Assembly: GCF_963678635.1 (NCBI RefSeq)
Contig: NC_087065.1
Location: forward strand, 49,307,011-49,371,010
DNA: 64,000 nucleotides
Reading direction: 5' to 3'
DNA from: Symsagittifera roscoffensis
Taxonomy: Eukaryota; Xenacoelomorpha; Acoela; Convolutidae
Part shown: positions 38,866 through 50,620 of the stretch, in pieces
Position numbering within the stretch: the first letter of the stretch is position 1
Layout: each line of letters begins with the position of its first letter
The notes under the pieces: generated by a model
Told to the model about the DNA's origin: nothing
Database searches by the model: none
The model's input: the letters and a program-made list of their open reading frames with translations, nothing else
Translations under genes and position numbers: made by a program

Positions 38866-39500
38866 GTGTTTTTAACATACAAAAAAAACCAGATCATGAA
38901 TAGCTTCACGGGAGTCCAGGACATGGACATGCGAGCATGTTTTATTGGGTCAACTTGGAATCCAGCAGTGAATATGCAGCAACCACCCCATGGCACGTCA
39001 CATTTGATATTGGGCGATAGCCTCGTGAGAGTGTTACAGAATATGAGACCCTCATGGATCACTACGGTGTTGACATTCAGTGGTGTTCCAGTAGCAGCTA
39101 TAGGTGGTCGAGTTGATGACCCCGGGCAAATTGTAGGCGTGATGATTTTGATAGGCACCAACAAAGTGTATAGAAGCCCAGATCAGAACAGGGTCAATGG
39201 GTTGCACAGCTAGTTTGCTAGTTTAATGCGAAGTTTTGGTATAAGGTACTGAATGTCTGCACAATACCAATGAAGTTAAGAACACAGTCAGCTACGGCAA
39301 TGATACATAAAGAAAGAGTCGTGAGGTGGAATAACATAGTGCTTACTCAAGCAAGTCGCAATGCTCGACAATGTAATCTTTTGGAACTTGGAGCCCGAAG
39401 TGAGATCTCTGGATCAAGCCCAATTCACCACGGATGGATACACTTCGACAGCATAGAAGGGAAAACCGGGACGAACTGTGATCTCCAGGAGTGACTAGAG
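38866..39500 (+). pseudogene. SGNH/GDSL hydrolase-like domain, unit A
   Basis: 38866-39213: a start with NSFTGVQDMDMRACFIG, then HLILGDSLVRVLQNM (block I Ser in GDSL), ITTVLTFSGVPVAAIGG and VMILIGTNKVYRSPD (block III, with Lys replacing the Asp of GTND). 39270-39494 continues RVVRWNNIVLTQASRNARQC, LLELGARSEISGS and IHHGWIHFDSIEG. Here a one-base loss disrupts the D-G-I-H block V seen in M, placing the Asp and His in different frames. Family role: esterase/acyl hydrolase; substrate unknown. This copy is inactive. Confidence 0.7.
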
Positions 39501-40020
39501 AAGTTAGAGGGTGAGCTATTTGACACCAGATCGTTGAGCACCGAGGAAAGGTCGAACATGCCGGCAATATCAATCTTTGTGCCACTTAATCTGTAGACAC
39601 GTCTACGGTCAGTCCCAGCCGTGCCACAAGTAATGCAGAGATCGAGTGAGCAAGACCAGAGGTCAGGTGGGCTGGACCGACTAGTAGAAGAACCAGCGAG
39701 GAGGACTAATCATCCCCGACGAGGAGTGTTACCAGTCAATCAGAGGGACACGACCTCAGGAACCTCCAGATCAGAAACGACGACAACTGTGAGCAGGGAA
39801 GAGCGACCACTGGATACAAGTTGCTTGATGTGGTCAAGACCCATACCTTCCCCTTGGCACATTTACAAACCGGGTTTGTTGAAATTCAATCTACAAGCAG
39901 TAAACGATGCAGCTGATGCGATGAGAATGCTGAACGGTGCGAAGTTTTCAATAAACGGACTGTACTTGATCGTAGGAGTGGACTGGCTGGTTGATAGCGG
40001 CGGATATCAACTTTAGCTCA
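39501..40020 (+). pseudogene. Post-SGNH disordered and folded segment, unit A
   Basis: After a stop, GELFDTRSLSTEERSNMPA is followed by 39621-40016: a Ser/Arg/Thr-rich stretch (RRTNHPRRGVLPVNQRDTTS), then SCLMWSRPIPSPWHIYKPGL, NDAADAMRMLNGAKFSINGL and YLIVGVDWLVDSGGY. Identical in B (45104-45499) and slightly diverged in C (53275-53670). No domain recognised. Confidence 0.5.
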
Positions 40021-40610
40021 TCAAAAGCACTGAGTTTGGCTGACCTCGAGGGACTGCCCTCGAACAACACCATGGGTCCCATGAAAGCCCGATCATTGCA
40101 AGATGTACGAAAGAATCACAGCGAACAAACTATTGAAGAGAGACCGGGAAGGTTCTTGAGGACGAGAGCACCCACTGGACAACATGTGAAGATGTTCAAA
40201 CAGGTGCGAGCACCTCCAGCTCATGTAAAGGAGAGAGCTTATCCAAAACAAGTTGCGCAAGAGGGTGATGTGGAACGATATGGTGACTTGAATTTCAAAA
40301 TTGACGAAATCATCTTCGCTGCCTATGACAAACAGAGAAGAGAAAATCCAAAATACTAGTGATTGCGAGCTCGGACTTTGTCCAAGTCCTCGTTCTGGCC
40401 AGATGTGATTATGTAAGCAGGAATCCAATCGATATCATTGACAATAACGGTTCAACGAAAAATTGAGATGAATCCAATAACGGTTGTTTTTGCCGGCATC
40501 AACGATCATTTGCATAGCAGTGAACCAGTGACGGCAGAGGCTGCTGTGTGGCCAGCAATCAAATACGTTCTGGAGTCCATGGGGTATTTCTGGCAACTCT
40601 GATTGAAGTG
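39991..40610 (+). pseudogene. Second SGNH-side segment with AGxNDHLH, unit A
   Basis: 39991-40359 (122 codons): INFSSSKALSLADLEGLPSN, NTMGPMKARSLQDVRKNHS, FKQVRAPPAHVKERAYPKQV, DEIIFAAYDKQRRENPKY, then stop. From about 40375: SSDFVQVLVLARCDY-like frame, then MNPITVVFAGINDHLHSSEP and AAVWPAIKYVLESMG up to 40602. A G-x-N-D tetrad occurs as in SGNH block III. The same frame continues in B and C. Possible second SGNH-like domain. Confidence 0.45.
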
Positions 40611-40756
40611 GTCTCAGATTTCTCCCTTCCACTTCCCGATGACAATCATCAAAGGACAGTGGACTTGTCAAATGATCGGTGGTTCCGAGGGATGAAAGTC
40701 AAGAAGGAAGAAAATAAGAGATAGAGAGAGAGAGAGAGACAGAGAGAGCGCGCGCT
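40611..40756. repeat. (GA)n(GC)n microsatellite at the A/B junction
   Basis: Sequence agagatagagagagagagag, then acagagagagcgcgcg, directly followed at 40757 by cttctgttgctcgatgccc, the equivalent of 35289. In B (46201-46238) and C (54370-54420) the same microsatellite is followed instead by ctaaagaaacagaagctcac, the true continuation. So the tandem breakpoint lies exactly at the microsatellite end. Confidence 0.85.
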
Positions 40757-42364
40757 TCTGTTGCTCGATGCCCTTAGGATATGTTGCTACGTTCAAACCT
40801 GGTTCAACAGGAACTGTCTCGTATGAACATAAACAGCCTCTCATTGCTAGACGAAATGGTGCAGGTGACACCAGAGGTGATGCGGATGCTAGATGGGTTA
40901 TTAGAGAAAGAAATGACTAAAGATGATCCTGAATGGGCAGCAGCTATGGCATCGTTGACGGTCAGTGAGATTGTACGGATAAAATCATCAAGACGTCAGC
41001 ACAGACTAAATGAAAACGGTAGTTGAGAACATCGTATAAGACGACGGAGCAGGAGATCGGGACTCAGAAGAAGACCATGGACTGATTGAAGTCGAGTCGA
41101 AACACTCGGAGCAAGAAAGTTTTTTGGGGGAGTAGGACTGTGAAGGAAGCGGAGACAAAAATGGACAAGACCAGTTGGACAACATTTTGTCCGAGGAGTT
41201 TAGGTGGATGAGTAGATTAAGCACAACATAATGTGCCGTGGAGATATGCTCAACAGTAGACTCTTTTGTTGAGAACAGCTCGAAGAAATCGGAGAATGAT
41301 ATGTACACCGACAGGAACTCGAGCACAGGATCCAAATTATCAGAATTGGCGATCCACATATTGCTAGTGGAGACTCGATACTTGGACAGGGATATGTTTC
41401 AGGACCCTGTACCCGAGTGAGAAAGTCTTTGAAAACGCGGCAGATGACTAGATGACTCGGAGAGGATAGCGGTGTTGAAAATTTCAATGAGCCTAATACC
41501 GTTCAATGTGATGCGATGCATAATGTCGGAGATGCAGACTCTGGGTCTAATAAGAGCGCAGAGAAACTACCGTATGACAACTAGCTTGAAAAGGTGGATC
41601 AAAAATGGGGCACCAGACAAAAGAGATCTGCAGGAAGATAGTTAACGGATCTTGAGGCAGTAGTACATGCAGAAAAACGGGCGGCTTTATCTGAATAAAT
41701 ATGGGATCATTGCCTGCAAAAAGAGAGAAGGGTTCAAGATCCTGTACAGATATAACGCAATAGTGCTAACAGGTCATGCCAACAGGTGGAAGATCCAAGA
41801 AAATTACGATTGCCATTGCAGTCAATCGAGTTCAATGAAGTGGTACAAATTGATCATCAGAGGCTATGTAGGACAGACAGTGGCTATAATCAGGTCTTAG
41901 TGATGATCGACTACTTCACAAAGTATGCAGAGGCCGTGCCCTGCATAACTGCCTCAGCCGAAGAAACATGCGATCATCTGTTGAATACATGGATAGCAAG
42001 AAATGAATGTCCGATGACAATCCAATCGGACAATGGAAGTGCTTTTGTAGGAGAGCTTACTAGGTATCTCAGGCTCATTCTATGACGTATCATCCCCAAA
42101 CGAACGTCTTAGTAGAAACACAAAATCGGACTGTGGTGTCGATTATGAGGGTGTACTGTTCCGGTTATGAGGGTGTACTGTGGGTCTGGAAGAGATAACA
42201 GCGTCGCAAGATGTAGTCGTTGTCGATGATCAAGACAAAGAATGGCTCGACGATCGGTCTAAGCACAAAGTGGAGTTTGACGACGAACAACAACAATCAT
42301 TAAAATAAGAATTGACAAACCTGCGCCTCTTAATGTGGTTCATTACTGCCTCCAACCTCAATTA
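40757..42364 (+). pseudogene. Integrase spacer and core, unit B
   Basis: Near-identical to A 35289-36890. It includes the 81-codon linker (40781-41026), the zinc-domain deletion after YNAIVLTG, the core (41786-42085: EVVQIDHQRLCRTDSGYNQ; MTIQSDNGSAFVGEL) and the 990-bp deletion scar (42125-42204). Differences from A: the catalytic Glu is intact in LVETQNR, and an 8-bp duplication (actagatg) lies near 41446. Non-functional. Confidence 0.85.
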
Positions 42365-43380
42365 ATATCCGGTATGAAATCGACGGTGACGTCGAATGAT
42401 TTTTTGTCCAGGGAGTGGGAGTTGGACTTACACACACTGAAAAATTTTTAATAAAAAATTAAATATTGCAAGAGAAACAGGTAATTTGGAGGCAGAGCCA
42501 GATGAAGGCCCTAATAAACTAGATGTATGGAGAATAGTAGAGTCAAATTTTCACTTGCCGATTGAATACTCGAGCAGCATAATACTACGAGATAGCGACT
42601 ATATATTTACGGATAGGACGTGTGCGATAGCTATCACCGCAGATATAGGCTTTAGATAAGCATTATCAATCGATTTCAGGAGGGAGTACAAGAACATAGA
42701 CGTTTTATGCAAGCAAAGACCAGGAATAGGGAGTGTAGCAGCTTTGCCACCGGCGGTATCGCAGATAACAGGGAAGTGTTTTTGCTTTTTGGTGATGAGG
42801 GTGACGAAAAAGCAGCACGTGGACCCTGAAGATTTGGGGTTGCCCCTGACAAGACTAAGAGATTTCCTAGTGTAGAGGGGAGTGAAAGAACTCTGGCTTC
42901 CTGTGTACGACCCGATCCGAGGATGACTGCATCTGCGGGAGCTGTACGTGCTGTTACACGTGATCTCTTAGGATACCAAAAGAAAAGTGTATCTACAAAA
43001 GAAGAATTATTTAAGTATAGGTTCAGTATAGAATGAAGGTAGGATCTGTTATGTGTTATGTCATTAGGATTATGGGCGTGGAGGGGTTGGTGACCACGAG
43101 TACTCAAGCAATCCTTTCGGGAAAAAGATCCAAAGCGTGGATTGTCCTTCTTAGATCATTTTCCAAATTTTTCTATTGACTCGAACTTTGATATATCTTA
43201 AAATCATAAGTTTTTGTTCTGACTGCTTTAAAAAATGAGTGTCAGTGTGAACTTGGAGCAGTACTGTCAGATGTGATAGTAATGACCTCTTTTCTTGAAT
43301 CTGGTTAATCGAAATTAGTTTCCAAATCTCAAATTTTTGCGAGTCAATTTATCGAAATCATACAATCAAACTGAACCAGA
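42365..43380 (+). pseudogene. Linker remnant, macro-like domain and spacer, unit B
   Basis: Matches A 36890-37907 with almost no change, including the stop after ITADIGFR, the stop after RDFLV and the stop after DPIRG. Macro-like domain at about 42525-43035. The stops are shared with A, and the first two also with C, so they predate the tandem copying. Confidence 0.55.
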
Positions 43381-44300
43381 ATGGGCAACTTTGACAAACT
43401 GATGGAATTACGCATGGCATGTCATAGACGAGCTCTCTCGTCGGCTACTGGCAGGAGACTACGCCCAGGATGACCCAGAGGTATTCATGTTGACAGCTGC
43501 TCTGACGAACTTCCTAGGACATGACAACCGTGAGGACCGCACCACGGAATTCTCGCTGATGGCAGTTTGGGCCGAATTTGCGGATCATGAGATGGAGGAG
43601 TAGAGCGCTCTCTGGAAGCGACTTGGCGCGCAAACTTGGGGTGGGTATCGCGGGAACGTAGCAGCCTGGAGAGATGACTGTCCCAGCCAGGCTTGGGGCC
43701 CGGCTTTAGGAGTAGACATCAAGCGTTCCACCAAGAAAGCTGTAGTACCAGCCAAAAAAGCCAGAGTAGAAGAAAAATTACAAACAAACGAGACAATGGA
43801 AGAAATGAACGAGACGATGGACGAGTTGGACCGATTGAGAAAGACCTTGGCCAGAGATCAAGAGGGTAGAGATATGCGGAGGAGACTATTTGAGGACTGC
43901 AACAAGAAGCAAGGAGAAAAGATAGAAGGCTTGAGGCAAGAGTATAAGGAGCGATCAGAACAATTGGGCATAGCAAAAGCGGAACGACTGTTACCTGCAG
44001 TAAACCTTCCCCTTGGGAAATCGCCGATGGAGCTACTGACACCTCACGACCTGAGTCAGACAACTGAAGTGCAAGTCCGAACAATCGCGGATCCAAGCGA
44101 CACCCTGGGTTATCCAGTTAATGAGAGAATGATGAGGTAGCTTGTGGAAACCGCTGGTCGACTCGTGGCCTACAGGAATGCGCCAGGCTCCGGGTTGACT
44201 GCACTCTATGGAACATTTGACGATACCGGCAGAGTAGAACTCTCCTCGGAAATGATAAAGAAAACAGAACCTAGAGCTGCTACGACAACGGGGTCCTGAA
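43381..44300 (+). pseudogene. Coiled-coil N-terminal part of second ORF, unit B
   Basis: As A 37908-38830. The open part 43796-44140 has MDELDRLRKTLARDQEGRDM and EGLRQEYKERSEQLGIAKAE. A 9-bp insertion (ctatcagaa region, about 44318) relative to A changes the offset from 5474 to 5483. Confidence 0.5.
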
Positions 44301-44348
44301 AAATATCCAAAAGAACTATCAGAAAGATGAAAATGAAGAAAGTTTAAC

Positions 44349-44980
44349 GTGTTTTTAACATACAAAAAAAACCAGATCATGAATAGCTTCACGGGAGTCC
44401 AGGACATGGACATGCGATCATGTTTTAATGGGTCAACTTGGAATCCAGCAGTGAATATACAGCAACCACCCCATGGCACGTCACATTTGATATTGGGCGA
44501 TAGCCTCGTGAGAGTGTTACAGAATATGAGACCCTCATGGATCACTACGGTGTTGACATTCAGTGGTGCTCCAGTAGCAGCTATAGGTGGTCGAGTTGAT
44601 GACCCCGGGCAAATTGTAGGCGTGATGATTTTGATAGGCACCAACAAAGTGTATAGAAGCCCAGATCAGAACAGGGTCAATGGGTTGCACAGCTAGTTTG
44701 CTAGTTTAATGCGAAGTTTTGGTATAAGGTACTGAATGTCTGCACAATACCAATGAAGTTAAGAACACAGTCAGCTACGGCAATGATACATAAAGAAAGA
44801 GTCGTGAGGTGGAATAACATAGTGCTTACTCAAGCAAGTCGCAATGCTCGACAATGTAATCTTTTGGAACTTGGAGCCCGAAGTGAGATCTCTGGATCAA
44901 GCCCAATTCACCACGGATGGATACACTTCGACAGCATAGAAGGGAAAACCGGGACGAACTGTGATCTCCAGGAGTGACTA
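44349..44980 (+). pseudogene. SGNH/GDSL hydrolase-like domain, unit B
   Basis: HLILGDSLVRVLQNM and LIGTNKVYRSPD are intact at the residue level (44349-44696), then 44753-44977 with VVRWNNIVLTQASRNARQC and IHHGWIHFDSIEG. It carries the same block III Asp-to-Lys change and the same block V frameshift as A. Inactive copy. Confidence 0.7.
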
Positions 44981-46240
44981 GAGAAGTTAGAGGGTGAGCT
45001 ATTTGACACCAGATCGTTGAGCACCGAGGAAAGGTCGAACATGCCGGCAATATCAATCTTTGTGCCACTTAATCTGTAGACACGTCTACGGTCAGTCCCA
45101 GCCGTGCCACAAGTAATGCAGAGATCGAGTGAGCAAGACCAGAGGTCAGGTGGGCTGGACCGACTAGTAGAAGAACCAGCGAGGAGGACTAATCATCCCC
45201 GACGAGGAGTGTTACCAGTCAATCAGAGGGACACGACCTCAGGAACCTCCAGATCAGAAACGACGACAACTGTGAGCAGGGAAGAGCGACCACTGGATAC
45301 AAGTTGCTTGATGTGGTCAAGACCCATACCTTCCCCTTGGCACATTTACAAACCGGGTTTGTTGAAATTCAATCTACAAGCAGTAAACGATGCAGCTGAT
45401 GCGATGAGAATGCTGAACGGTGCGAAGTTTTCAATAAACGGACTGTACTTGATCGTAGGAGTGGACTGGCTGGTTGATAGCGGCGGATATCAACTTTAGC
45501 TCATCAAAAGCACTGAGTTTGGCTGACCTCGAGGGACTGCCCTCGAACAACACCATGGGTCCCATGAAAGCCCGATCATTGCAAGATGTACGAAAGAATC
45601 ACAGCGAACAAACTATTGAAGAGAGACCGGGAAGGTTCTTGAGGACGAGAGCACCCACTGGACAACATGTGAAGATGTTCAAACAGGTGCGAGCACCTCC
45701 AGCTCATGTAAAGGAGAGAGCTTATCCAAAACAAGTTGCGCAAGAGGGTGATGTGGAACGATATGGTGACTTGAATTTCAAAATTGACGAAATCATCTTC
45801 GCTGCCTATGACAAACAGAGAAGAGAAAATCCAAAATACTAGTGATTGCGAGCTCGGACTTTGTCCAAGTCCTCGTTCTGGCCAGATGTGATTATGTAAG
45901 CAGGAATCCAATCGATATCATTGACAATAACGGTTCAACGAAAAATTGAGATGAATCCAATAACGGTTGTTTTTGCCGGCATCAACGATCATTTGCATAG
46001 CAGTGAACCAGTGACGGCAGAGGCTGCTGTGTGGCCAGCAATCAAATACGTTCTGGAGTCCATGGGGTATTTCTGGCAACTCTGATTGAAGTGGTCTCAG
46101 ATTTCTCCCTTCCACTTCCCGATGACAATCATCAAAGGACAGTGGACTTGTCAAATGATCGGTGGTTCCGAGGGATGGAAGTCAAGAAGGAAGAAAATAA
46201 GAGATAGAGAGAGAGAGAGAGACAGAGAGAGCGCGCGCTA
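44981..46240 (+). pseudogene. Post-SGNH segments and microsatellite, unit B
   Basis: Matches A 39500-40750: 45104-45499 (RRTNHPRRGVLPVNQRDTTS...), 45474-45842 (LADLEGLPSNNTMGPMKARS) and AGINDHLH at about 45975-46085, then the (GA)n(GC)n microsatellite 46201-46238. Unlike A it continues into the helix-rich ORF. Confidence 0.5.
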
Positions 46241-47520
46241 AAGAAACAGAAGCTCACTTGAAAGCTATGGTTTTGCGAACGAAACCGGAGCCGAACAAGT
46301 GTCTTGCACTTGACTCCTCGAGTAACAGAATAAGGCATGAACGCTTTTGAGCGAGGTGCACCGTTGATTTTAAAAATCCACGCTTATATCGTAAAAGTAT
46401 TAAAACTGGCGGAGAGCGTAGGAGAAAACTCAACGAAACTCCCAGACAAGATGAACCAGACGACATTGAGGCATTCTGAACTGAGAACGTACGAGGAGAG
46501 GAAGGTTTTGAGAGCACGGATAGTATGTTGGAAGTGTTGGGAGCGGGATGGACCGCGTCTTTCCTGGCAGAAATCTACCCTGGATTTTCTCGCTATCTAA
46601 TACTGGAATTCCTCAAAGACGTTACCGAACTGTCCATTGCGGTGATTTTGGGGGTGTTTGTGACGTTCGGATCAAAAAATTTCAGAAAAAAATCAGCCGT
46701 GCTGCTGACTGAAGGCATACAGAAACTCCGATTGGACGGTCTTTTGACTATGATTGCCATAACAACTGGAAGGCTATGAGAGCTGATGAACTTGTTATCC
46801 CGAACAATTGAGGGAAAATGTAAAGAAGTTTGACATGAAAAGGGCCACAGCCTTTTGGACAAGGATGCAGTTCTTGTGGCCCACTCTAATTCAAAACATG
46901 TTGCAGCAGAATCGTTCTGGCACATTAGAAGATAAGGCGTTTGGAAGATAGGAGGACGTTCGACGTTATCTAGGAGGCATTCCTTCACTCAACTACTTGT
47001 GCCTAGCTATGTGGACAGATACCCTAGCAATGATCAGGGGCGTCAGCGAGTTTGTGACGGTAAGATATGGTCTTGCCGTGACGTTCGCGTTCCCTGACAC
47101 GAAAGTAGAAGCTAACAGTAGGTCGGTGTTGCTTTCGACCCTCATTTCATCAGTGGGCGGGAGTACACTCAATTGATGCAAACAGAGAAGCGTGAAGCGA
47201 CGAGAGAAGATTTGCTGTTTGGGAAAATAGCAGTGTCTGATATGACGGTGGAGAATTTCAATTAACCTTTTCGCGATGGAATGGGTGAAATGGACAGAGG
47301 GCATCTTCAAGTATTCCCAAAGCTCTGGAATTTACGATATTATGTGAGAAGAATGGTGAGATAACTAGGATTCCTCAATTAATAGCCTTGTATCAGAAAG
47401 TGAGGAAAGAATTAGAAGACTGGGAAATTACAAGAAGCTATCAGAAGAAAACACCAAATTTGCTCTAATCCGTAGGATATTGCTCGGAGTAGACTCCGTA
47501 GTACACACTCCCAGGCTAAC
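46241..47520 (+). pseudogene. Helix-rich protein, unit B
   Basis: 46525-46779 open: LEVLGAGWTASFLAEIYPGF, RYLILEFLKDVTELSIAVIL, FVTFGSKNFRKKSAVLLTEG, IQKLRLDGLLTMIAITTGRL. This matches M 11560-11330, including the LRxDGxLTxI motif. Frame-broken continuation: LNYLCLAMW, FAFPDTKVEANSRSVLL, SSVGGS, then REDLLFGKIAVSDMTVENFN and MDRGHLQVFPKLWNL (47200-47340). It ends at the B/C junction at 47520. Unknown function; conserved between the two families. Confidence 0.55.
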
Positions 47521-47565
47521 TTAGAAATGCTTTTATCACACTCCCAGGCTAACTTAGAAGTTTTT
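47497..47565. other. B/C junction with local duplicate sequence
   Basis: After cccaggctaa B leaves the C-like path (C continues aaagtgtttgaaatc at 55702) and reads cttagaaatgcttttatcac, then a second actcccaggctaacttagaa, then joins RT sequence gttttttatcacgttggg. The inserted bases are copies of both flanks (cttttatcac resembles the right flank; actcccaggctaac the left). Confidence 0.75.
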
Positions 47566-47800
47566 TATCACGTTGGGTTTGGTTTCTGCTTATTGGCAGG
47601 TTCCCTGGCAGAAACAGGATAGAGAGAAGACCGGATTTGCGCAGGAAGAAAATGCCCTTCGGTTTGTTAAATGCGACGGCGACACATGAAAGACTCATGG
47701 CTCAGGCCTTGACTAGCGGAACAAAGAAGTATGGGAACCTCGTCATGTGTTATGAGGAGGATGATGTAGTAATGACAAACTAGACACAGGATACGTGACA
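47566..47800 (+). pseudogene. Reverse transcriptase remnant, unit C
   Basis: Matches A 34808-35040: FFITLGLVSAYWQVPWQKQD, RKKMPFGLLNATATHERLMA and NLVMCYEEDDVV. The motif A Asp is Gly here (Cys in A). The extra codon in the YxDD box and the following deletion of RT thumb and RNase H are shared with A, so these lesions predate the A/C separation. Confidence 0.8.
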
Positions 47801-48920
47801 AGCACCAGGTTAGTGACAGCCCCAGCAAGAAAATTATACGAAAGATTGGAACAGAAGCAGGTTAAACAGGCGGAAATAAAGAAGTATTCTCGTTTTTAGA
47901 CAAAGAGACTTACAAAGTACTTCCCTTGATCAGATGGTTGGATAAATCAGGACAATTTATACCGGGTCACCCTGAATTACCGATAGAATTAGCAGCACAA
48001 GTAAGGTTTTATCCAAGGAGGACTCGATGCCCTTCTGTTGCTCGATGCCCTTAGGATATGTTGCTACGTTCAAACCTGGTTCAACAGGAACTGTCTCGTA
48101 TGAACATAAACAGCCTCTCATTGCTAGACGAAATGGTGCAGGTGACACCAGAGGTGATGCGGATGCTAGATGGGTTATTAGAGAAAGAAATGACTAAAGA
48201 TGATCCTAAATGGGCAGCAGCTATGGCATCGTTGACGGTCAGTGGAATTGTACGGATAAAATCATCAAGACGTCAGCACAGAGCAAATGAAAACGGTAGT
48301 TGAGAAAATCGTATAAGACGACGGAGCAGGAGATCGGGACTCAGAAGAAGACCATGGACTGATTGAAGTCGAGTCGAAACACTCGGAGCAAGAAAATTTT
48401 TTGGTGGAGTAGGACTGTGAAGGAAGCGGAGACAAAAATGGACAAGACCAGTTGGACAACATTTTGTCCGAGGAGTTTAGGTGGATGAGTAGATTAAGCA
48501 CAACATAATCTGCCGTGGAGATATACTCAACAGTAGACTCTTTTGTTGAGAACAGCTCGAAGAATTCGGAGAATGATATGTACACAGACAGGAATTCGAG
48601 TACAGGATCTAAATTATCAGAATTGGCGATCCACACATCGCTAGTGGAGACTCAATACATGGACAGGGAGATGTTTCAGGACCCTGTACACGAGTGAGGA
48701 AGTCTTTGAAAACGCGGCAGATGACTCGGAGATGATAGCGGTGTTGAATAATTCAATGACCCTAATACCGTTCAATGTGATGCGATGCATACTGTCGGAG
48801 ATGCAGACTCTGGGTCTAATAAGAGCGCAGAGAAATTACCGTATGACAACTAGCTTGAAAAGGTGGATCAAAAATGGGGCACCAGACAAAAGAGATCTGC
48901 AGGAAGATAGTTAACGGATC
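47801..48920 (+). pseudogene. Pol spacer and integrase lead, unit C
   Basis: RWLDKSGQFIPGHPELP at about 47930-47990, the 81-codon linker at 48058-48303, and 48732-48914 with LNNSMTLIPFNVMRCILSEM, RAQRNYRMTTSLKRWIKNGA, PDKRDLQEDS. Same breaks as A with a few private substitutions. Confidence 0.6.
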
Positions 48921-49600
48921 TTGAGGCAGTAGTACATGCAGAAAAACGGGCGGCTTTATCTGAATAAATATGGGATCATTCTCTGCAAAAAGAGAGAAGG
49001 GGTGAAGATCCTGTTTAGATATAACGCAATAGTGCTAACAGGTCATGCCAACAGGTGGAAGATCCAAGAATCGAGTTAAATGAAGTGGTACAAATTGATC
49101 ATCAGAGACTATGTAGGACAGACAGTGGCTATAATCAGGTCTTAATGATGATCGACTTCTTCACAAAATATGCAGAGGCCGTGCCCTGCATAACTGCCTC
49201 AGCCAAAGAAACATGCGATCATCTGTTGAATACATGGATAGCAAGACATGGATGCCCGATGACAATCCAATTGGACAAAGGAAGTGCTTTTGTAGGAGAG
49301 CTTGCTAAGTAGCTCAGGCTCATTCTATGACGTATCATCCCCAAACGAATGTCTTAGTAGAAAGCCAAAATCGGAATGTGGTGTCGATAATGAGGGTGTA
49401 CTGTTCCGATACGTGACTGATTGGGACAGATATTTGCCCCAAGTAATGAAAGCTTACAACAGTACGCAACACTCCACTACAGGGATTAGTCCGCACATGA
49501 TGTTGACTGTGCATGAAAAGGCTTTGCCGTTGAATTTCTTTTACCCTGAGCTTGAAGAGAAGAAGGCATCGCCACAACCCTAAGTCAGATATTTGATAAG
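48921..49600 (+). pseudogene. Integrase core, unit C
   Basis: YNAIVLTG joins directly to a truncated segment (zinc domain deleted, further 15-bp loss compared with A), then ELNEVVQIDHQRLCRTDSGY, VLMMIDFFTKYAEAVPC, CPMTIQLDKGSAFVGEL. The second catalytic region reads QLDKG instead of QSDNG. The Glu lies in LVESQNR after a frameshift. 49420-49583 continues TDWDRYLPQVMKAYNSTQHS and HEKALPLNFFYPELEEKK, the part deleted from A and B. Confidence 0.85.
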
Positions 49601-50203
49601 ACAAAAGCAGGAGCTCATTGACTTATGTAGGCGCAATACGCAACAAGCTCAGGCGAGGCAAAAGGAAAACTTGACAAGAAAGCAGCTGGTGCAAAACTTT
49701 ACTACTACTAAAATTTTAAAGTAGGACACCGCGTGTGCGTTTTTCAGAAGGTTATTCCATCAAGAGGAACAAAAAAACTCCTGATGAAATGGAGCGTCTG
49801 TTTATGATAACAGAAGAGCAGCGTGAGTTTTACAGGTATAGTACTCACCGGGCTGCACACTTTGAGAACATGAAACGTCATAACCCATCCACAGAAGACT
49901 GGTGTATAGCTGAAGATTTGGTGGAGGGTGATTACCTAATGATGGACCCTGCTTATGATAACGGAAGAGCAGCGTGAGTTTTACAGGGTTAGTATTCACC
50001 GGGCTGCACACTTTGAGAACATGAAACCTCATAACCCATCCACAGAAGACTGGTGTATAGCTGAAGATTTGGCAAAGGGTGATTACCTAATGATGGACCC
50101 TGCTTGTAAAGTCATCGAGAAATGCACCAAGGAAAGAACGATGGGAATGAGGTACTGGAAGAAGGATCAAACTCGCCATTGGAGCTGGATTCTAATGAGA
50201 TAA
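49601..50203 (+). pseudogene. Integrase C-terminal region with duplicated segment, unit C
   Basis: RRNTQQAQARQKEN-type basic helix, then KKLLMKWSVCLMITEEQREF (degenerate GPY/F context; the GPF is lost), YRYSTHRAAHFENMKRHNPS and EDWCIAEDLVEGDYLMMDPA. The block MITEEQREFY... to MDPA is repeated in tandem with a period of 153 bp (about 49803-49955 and 49956-50108), in the same frame phase, with six or so residue differences. This is the part removed by the 990-bp deletion in A and B. Confidence 0.75.
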
Positions 50204-50620
50204 TTGGGGCAAATGAAGAAACCTTACGATATGCAGAAGAGGATCGTGAAAACCCCCAGCAGATATAGGCTCCCAAGAACATGGAATCATTTCTATCTTT
50301 TTCTATGCAAACACGACAAAGCGGCAGGGAAAGACCCGCGAAAAATTATAATCCTTACGGGGACAACTTCGTAGTGGACAGGACAGTAGAAGATCTAGTG
50401 GGTCTGGAAGAGATAACAGCGTCGCAAGATGTAGTAGTTGTCGATGATCAAGACAAAGAATGGCTCGACGATCGGTCTAAGCACAAAGTGGAGTTTGACG
50501 ACGAACAACAACAATCATTAAAACAAGAATTGACAAATCTGCGCCTCCTAGTGTGGTTCATTCCTGCCTCCAACCTCAATTCATATCCGATATGAAATCG
50601 ACGGTGACATCGAATGATTT
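50204..50620 (+). pseudogene. Pol C-terminal linker, unit C
   Basis: 50281-50595 (104 codons): FSMQTRQSGRERPAKNYNPY, GDNFVVDRTVEDLVGLEEIT, DDEQQQSLKQELTNLRLLVW. A close structural match to the M linker (RHNRYGDDFLIDKI; TNLRVLDWMHN). It shows the intact form of the part that is truncated in A and B. Confidence 0.65.

Noticed and set aside
38559-39164. Minus-strand ORF of about 201 codons repeated in B and C
   Set aside because: Antisense to the SGNH-like domain, whose plus-strand frame carries GDSL and GTN motifs.
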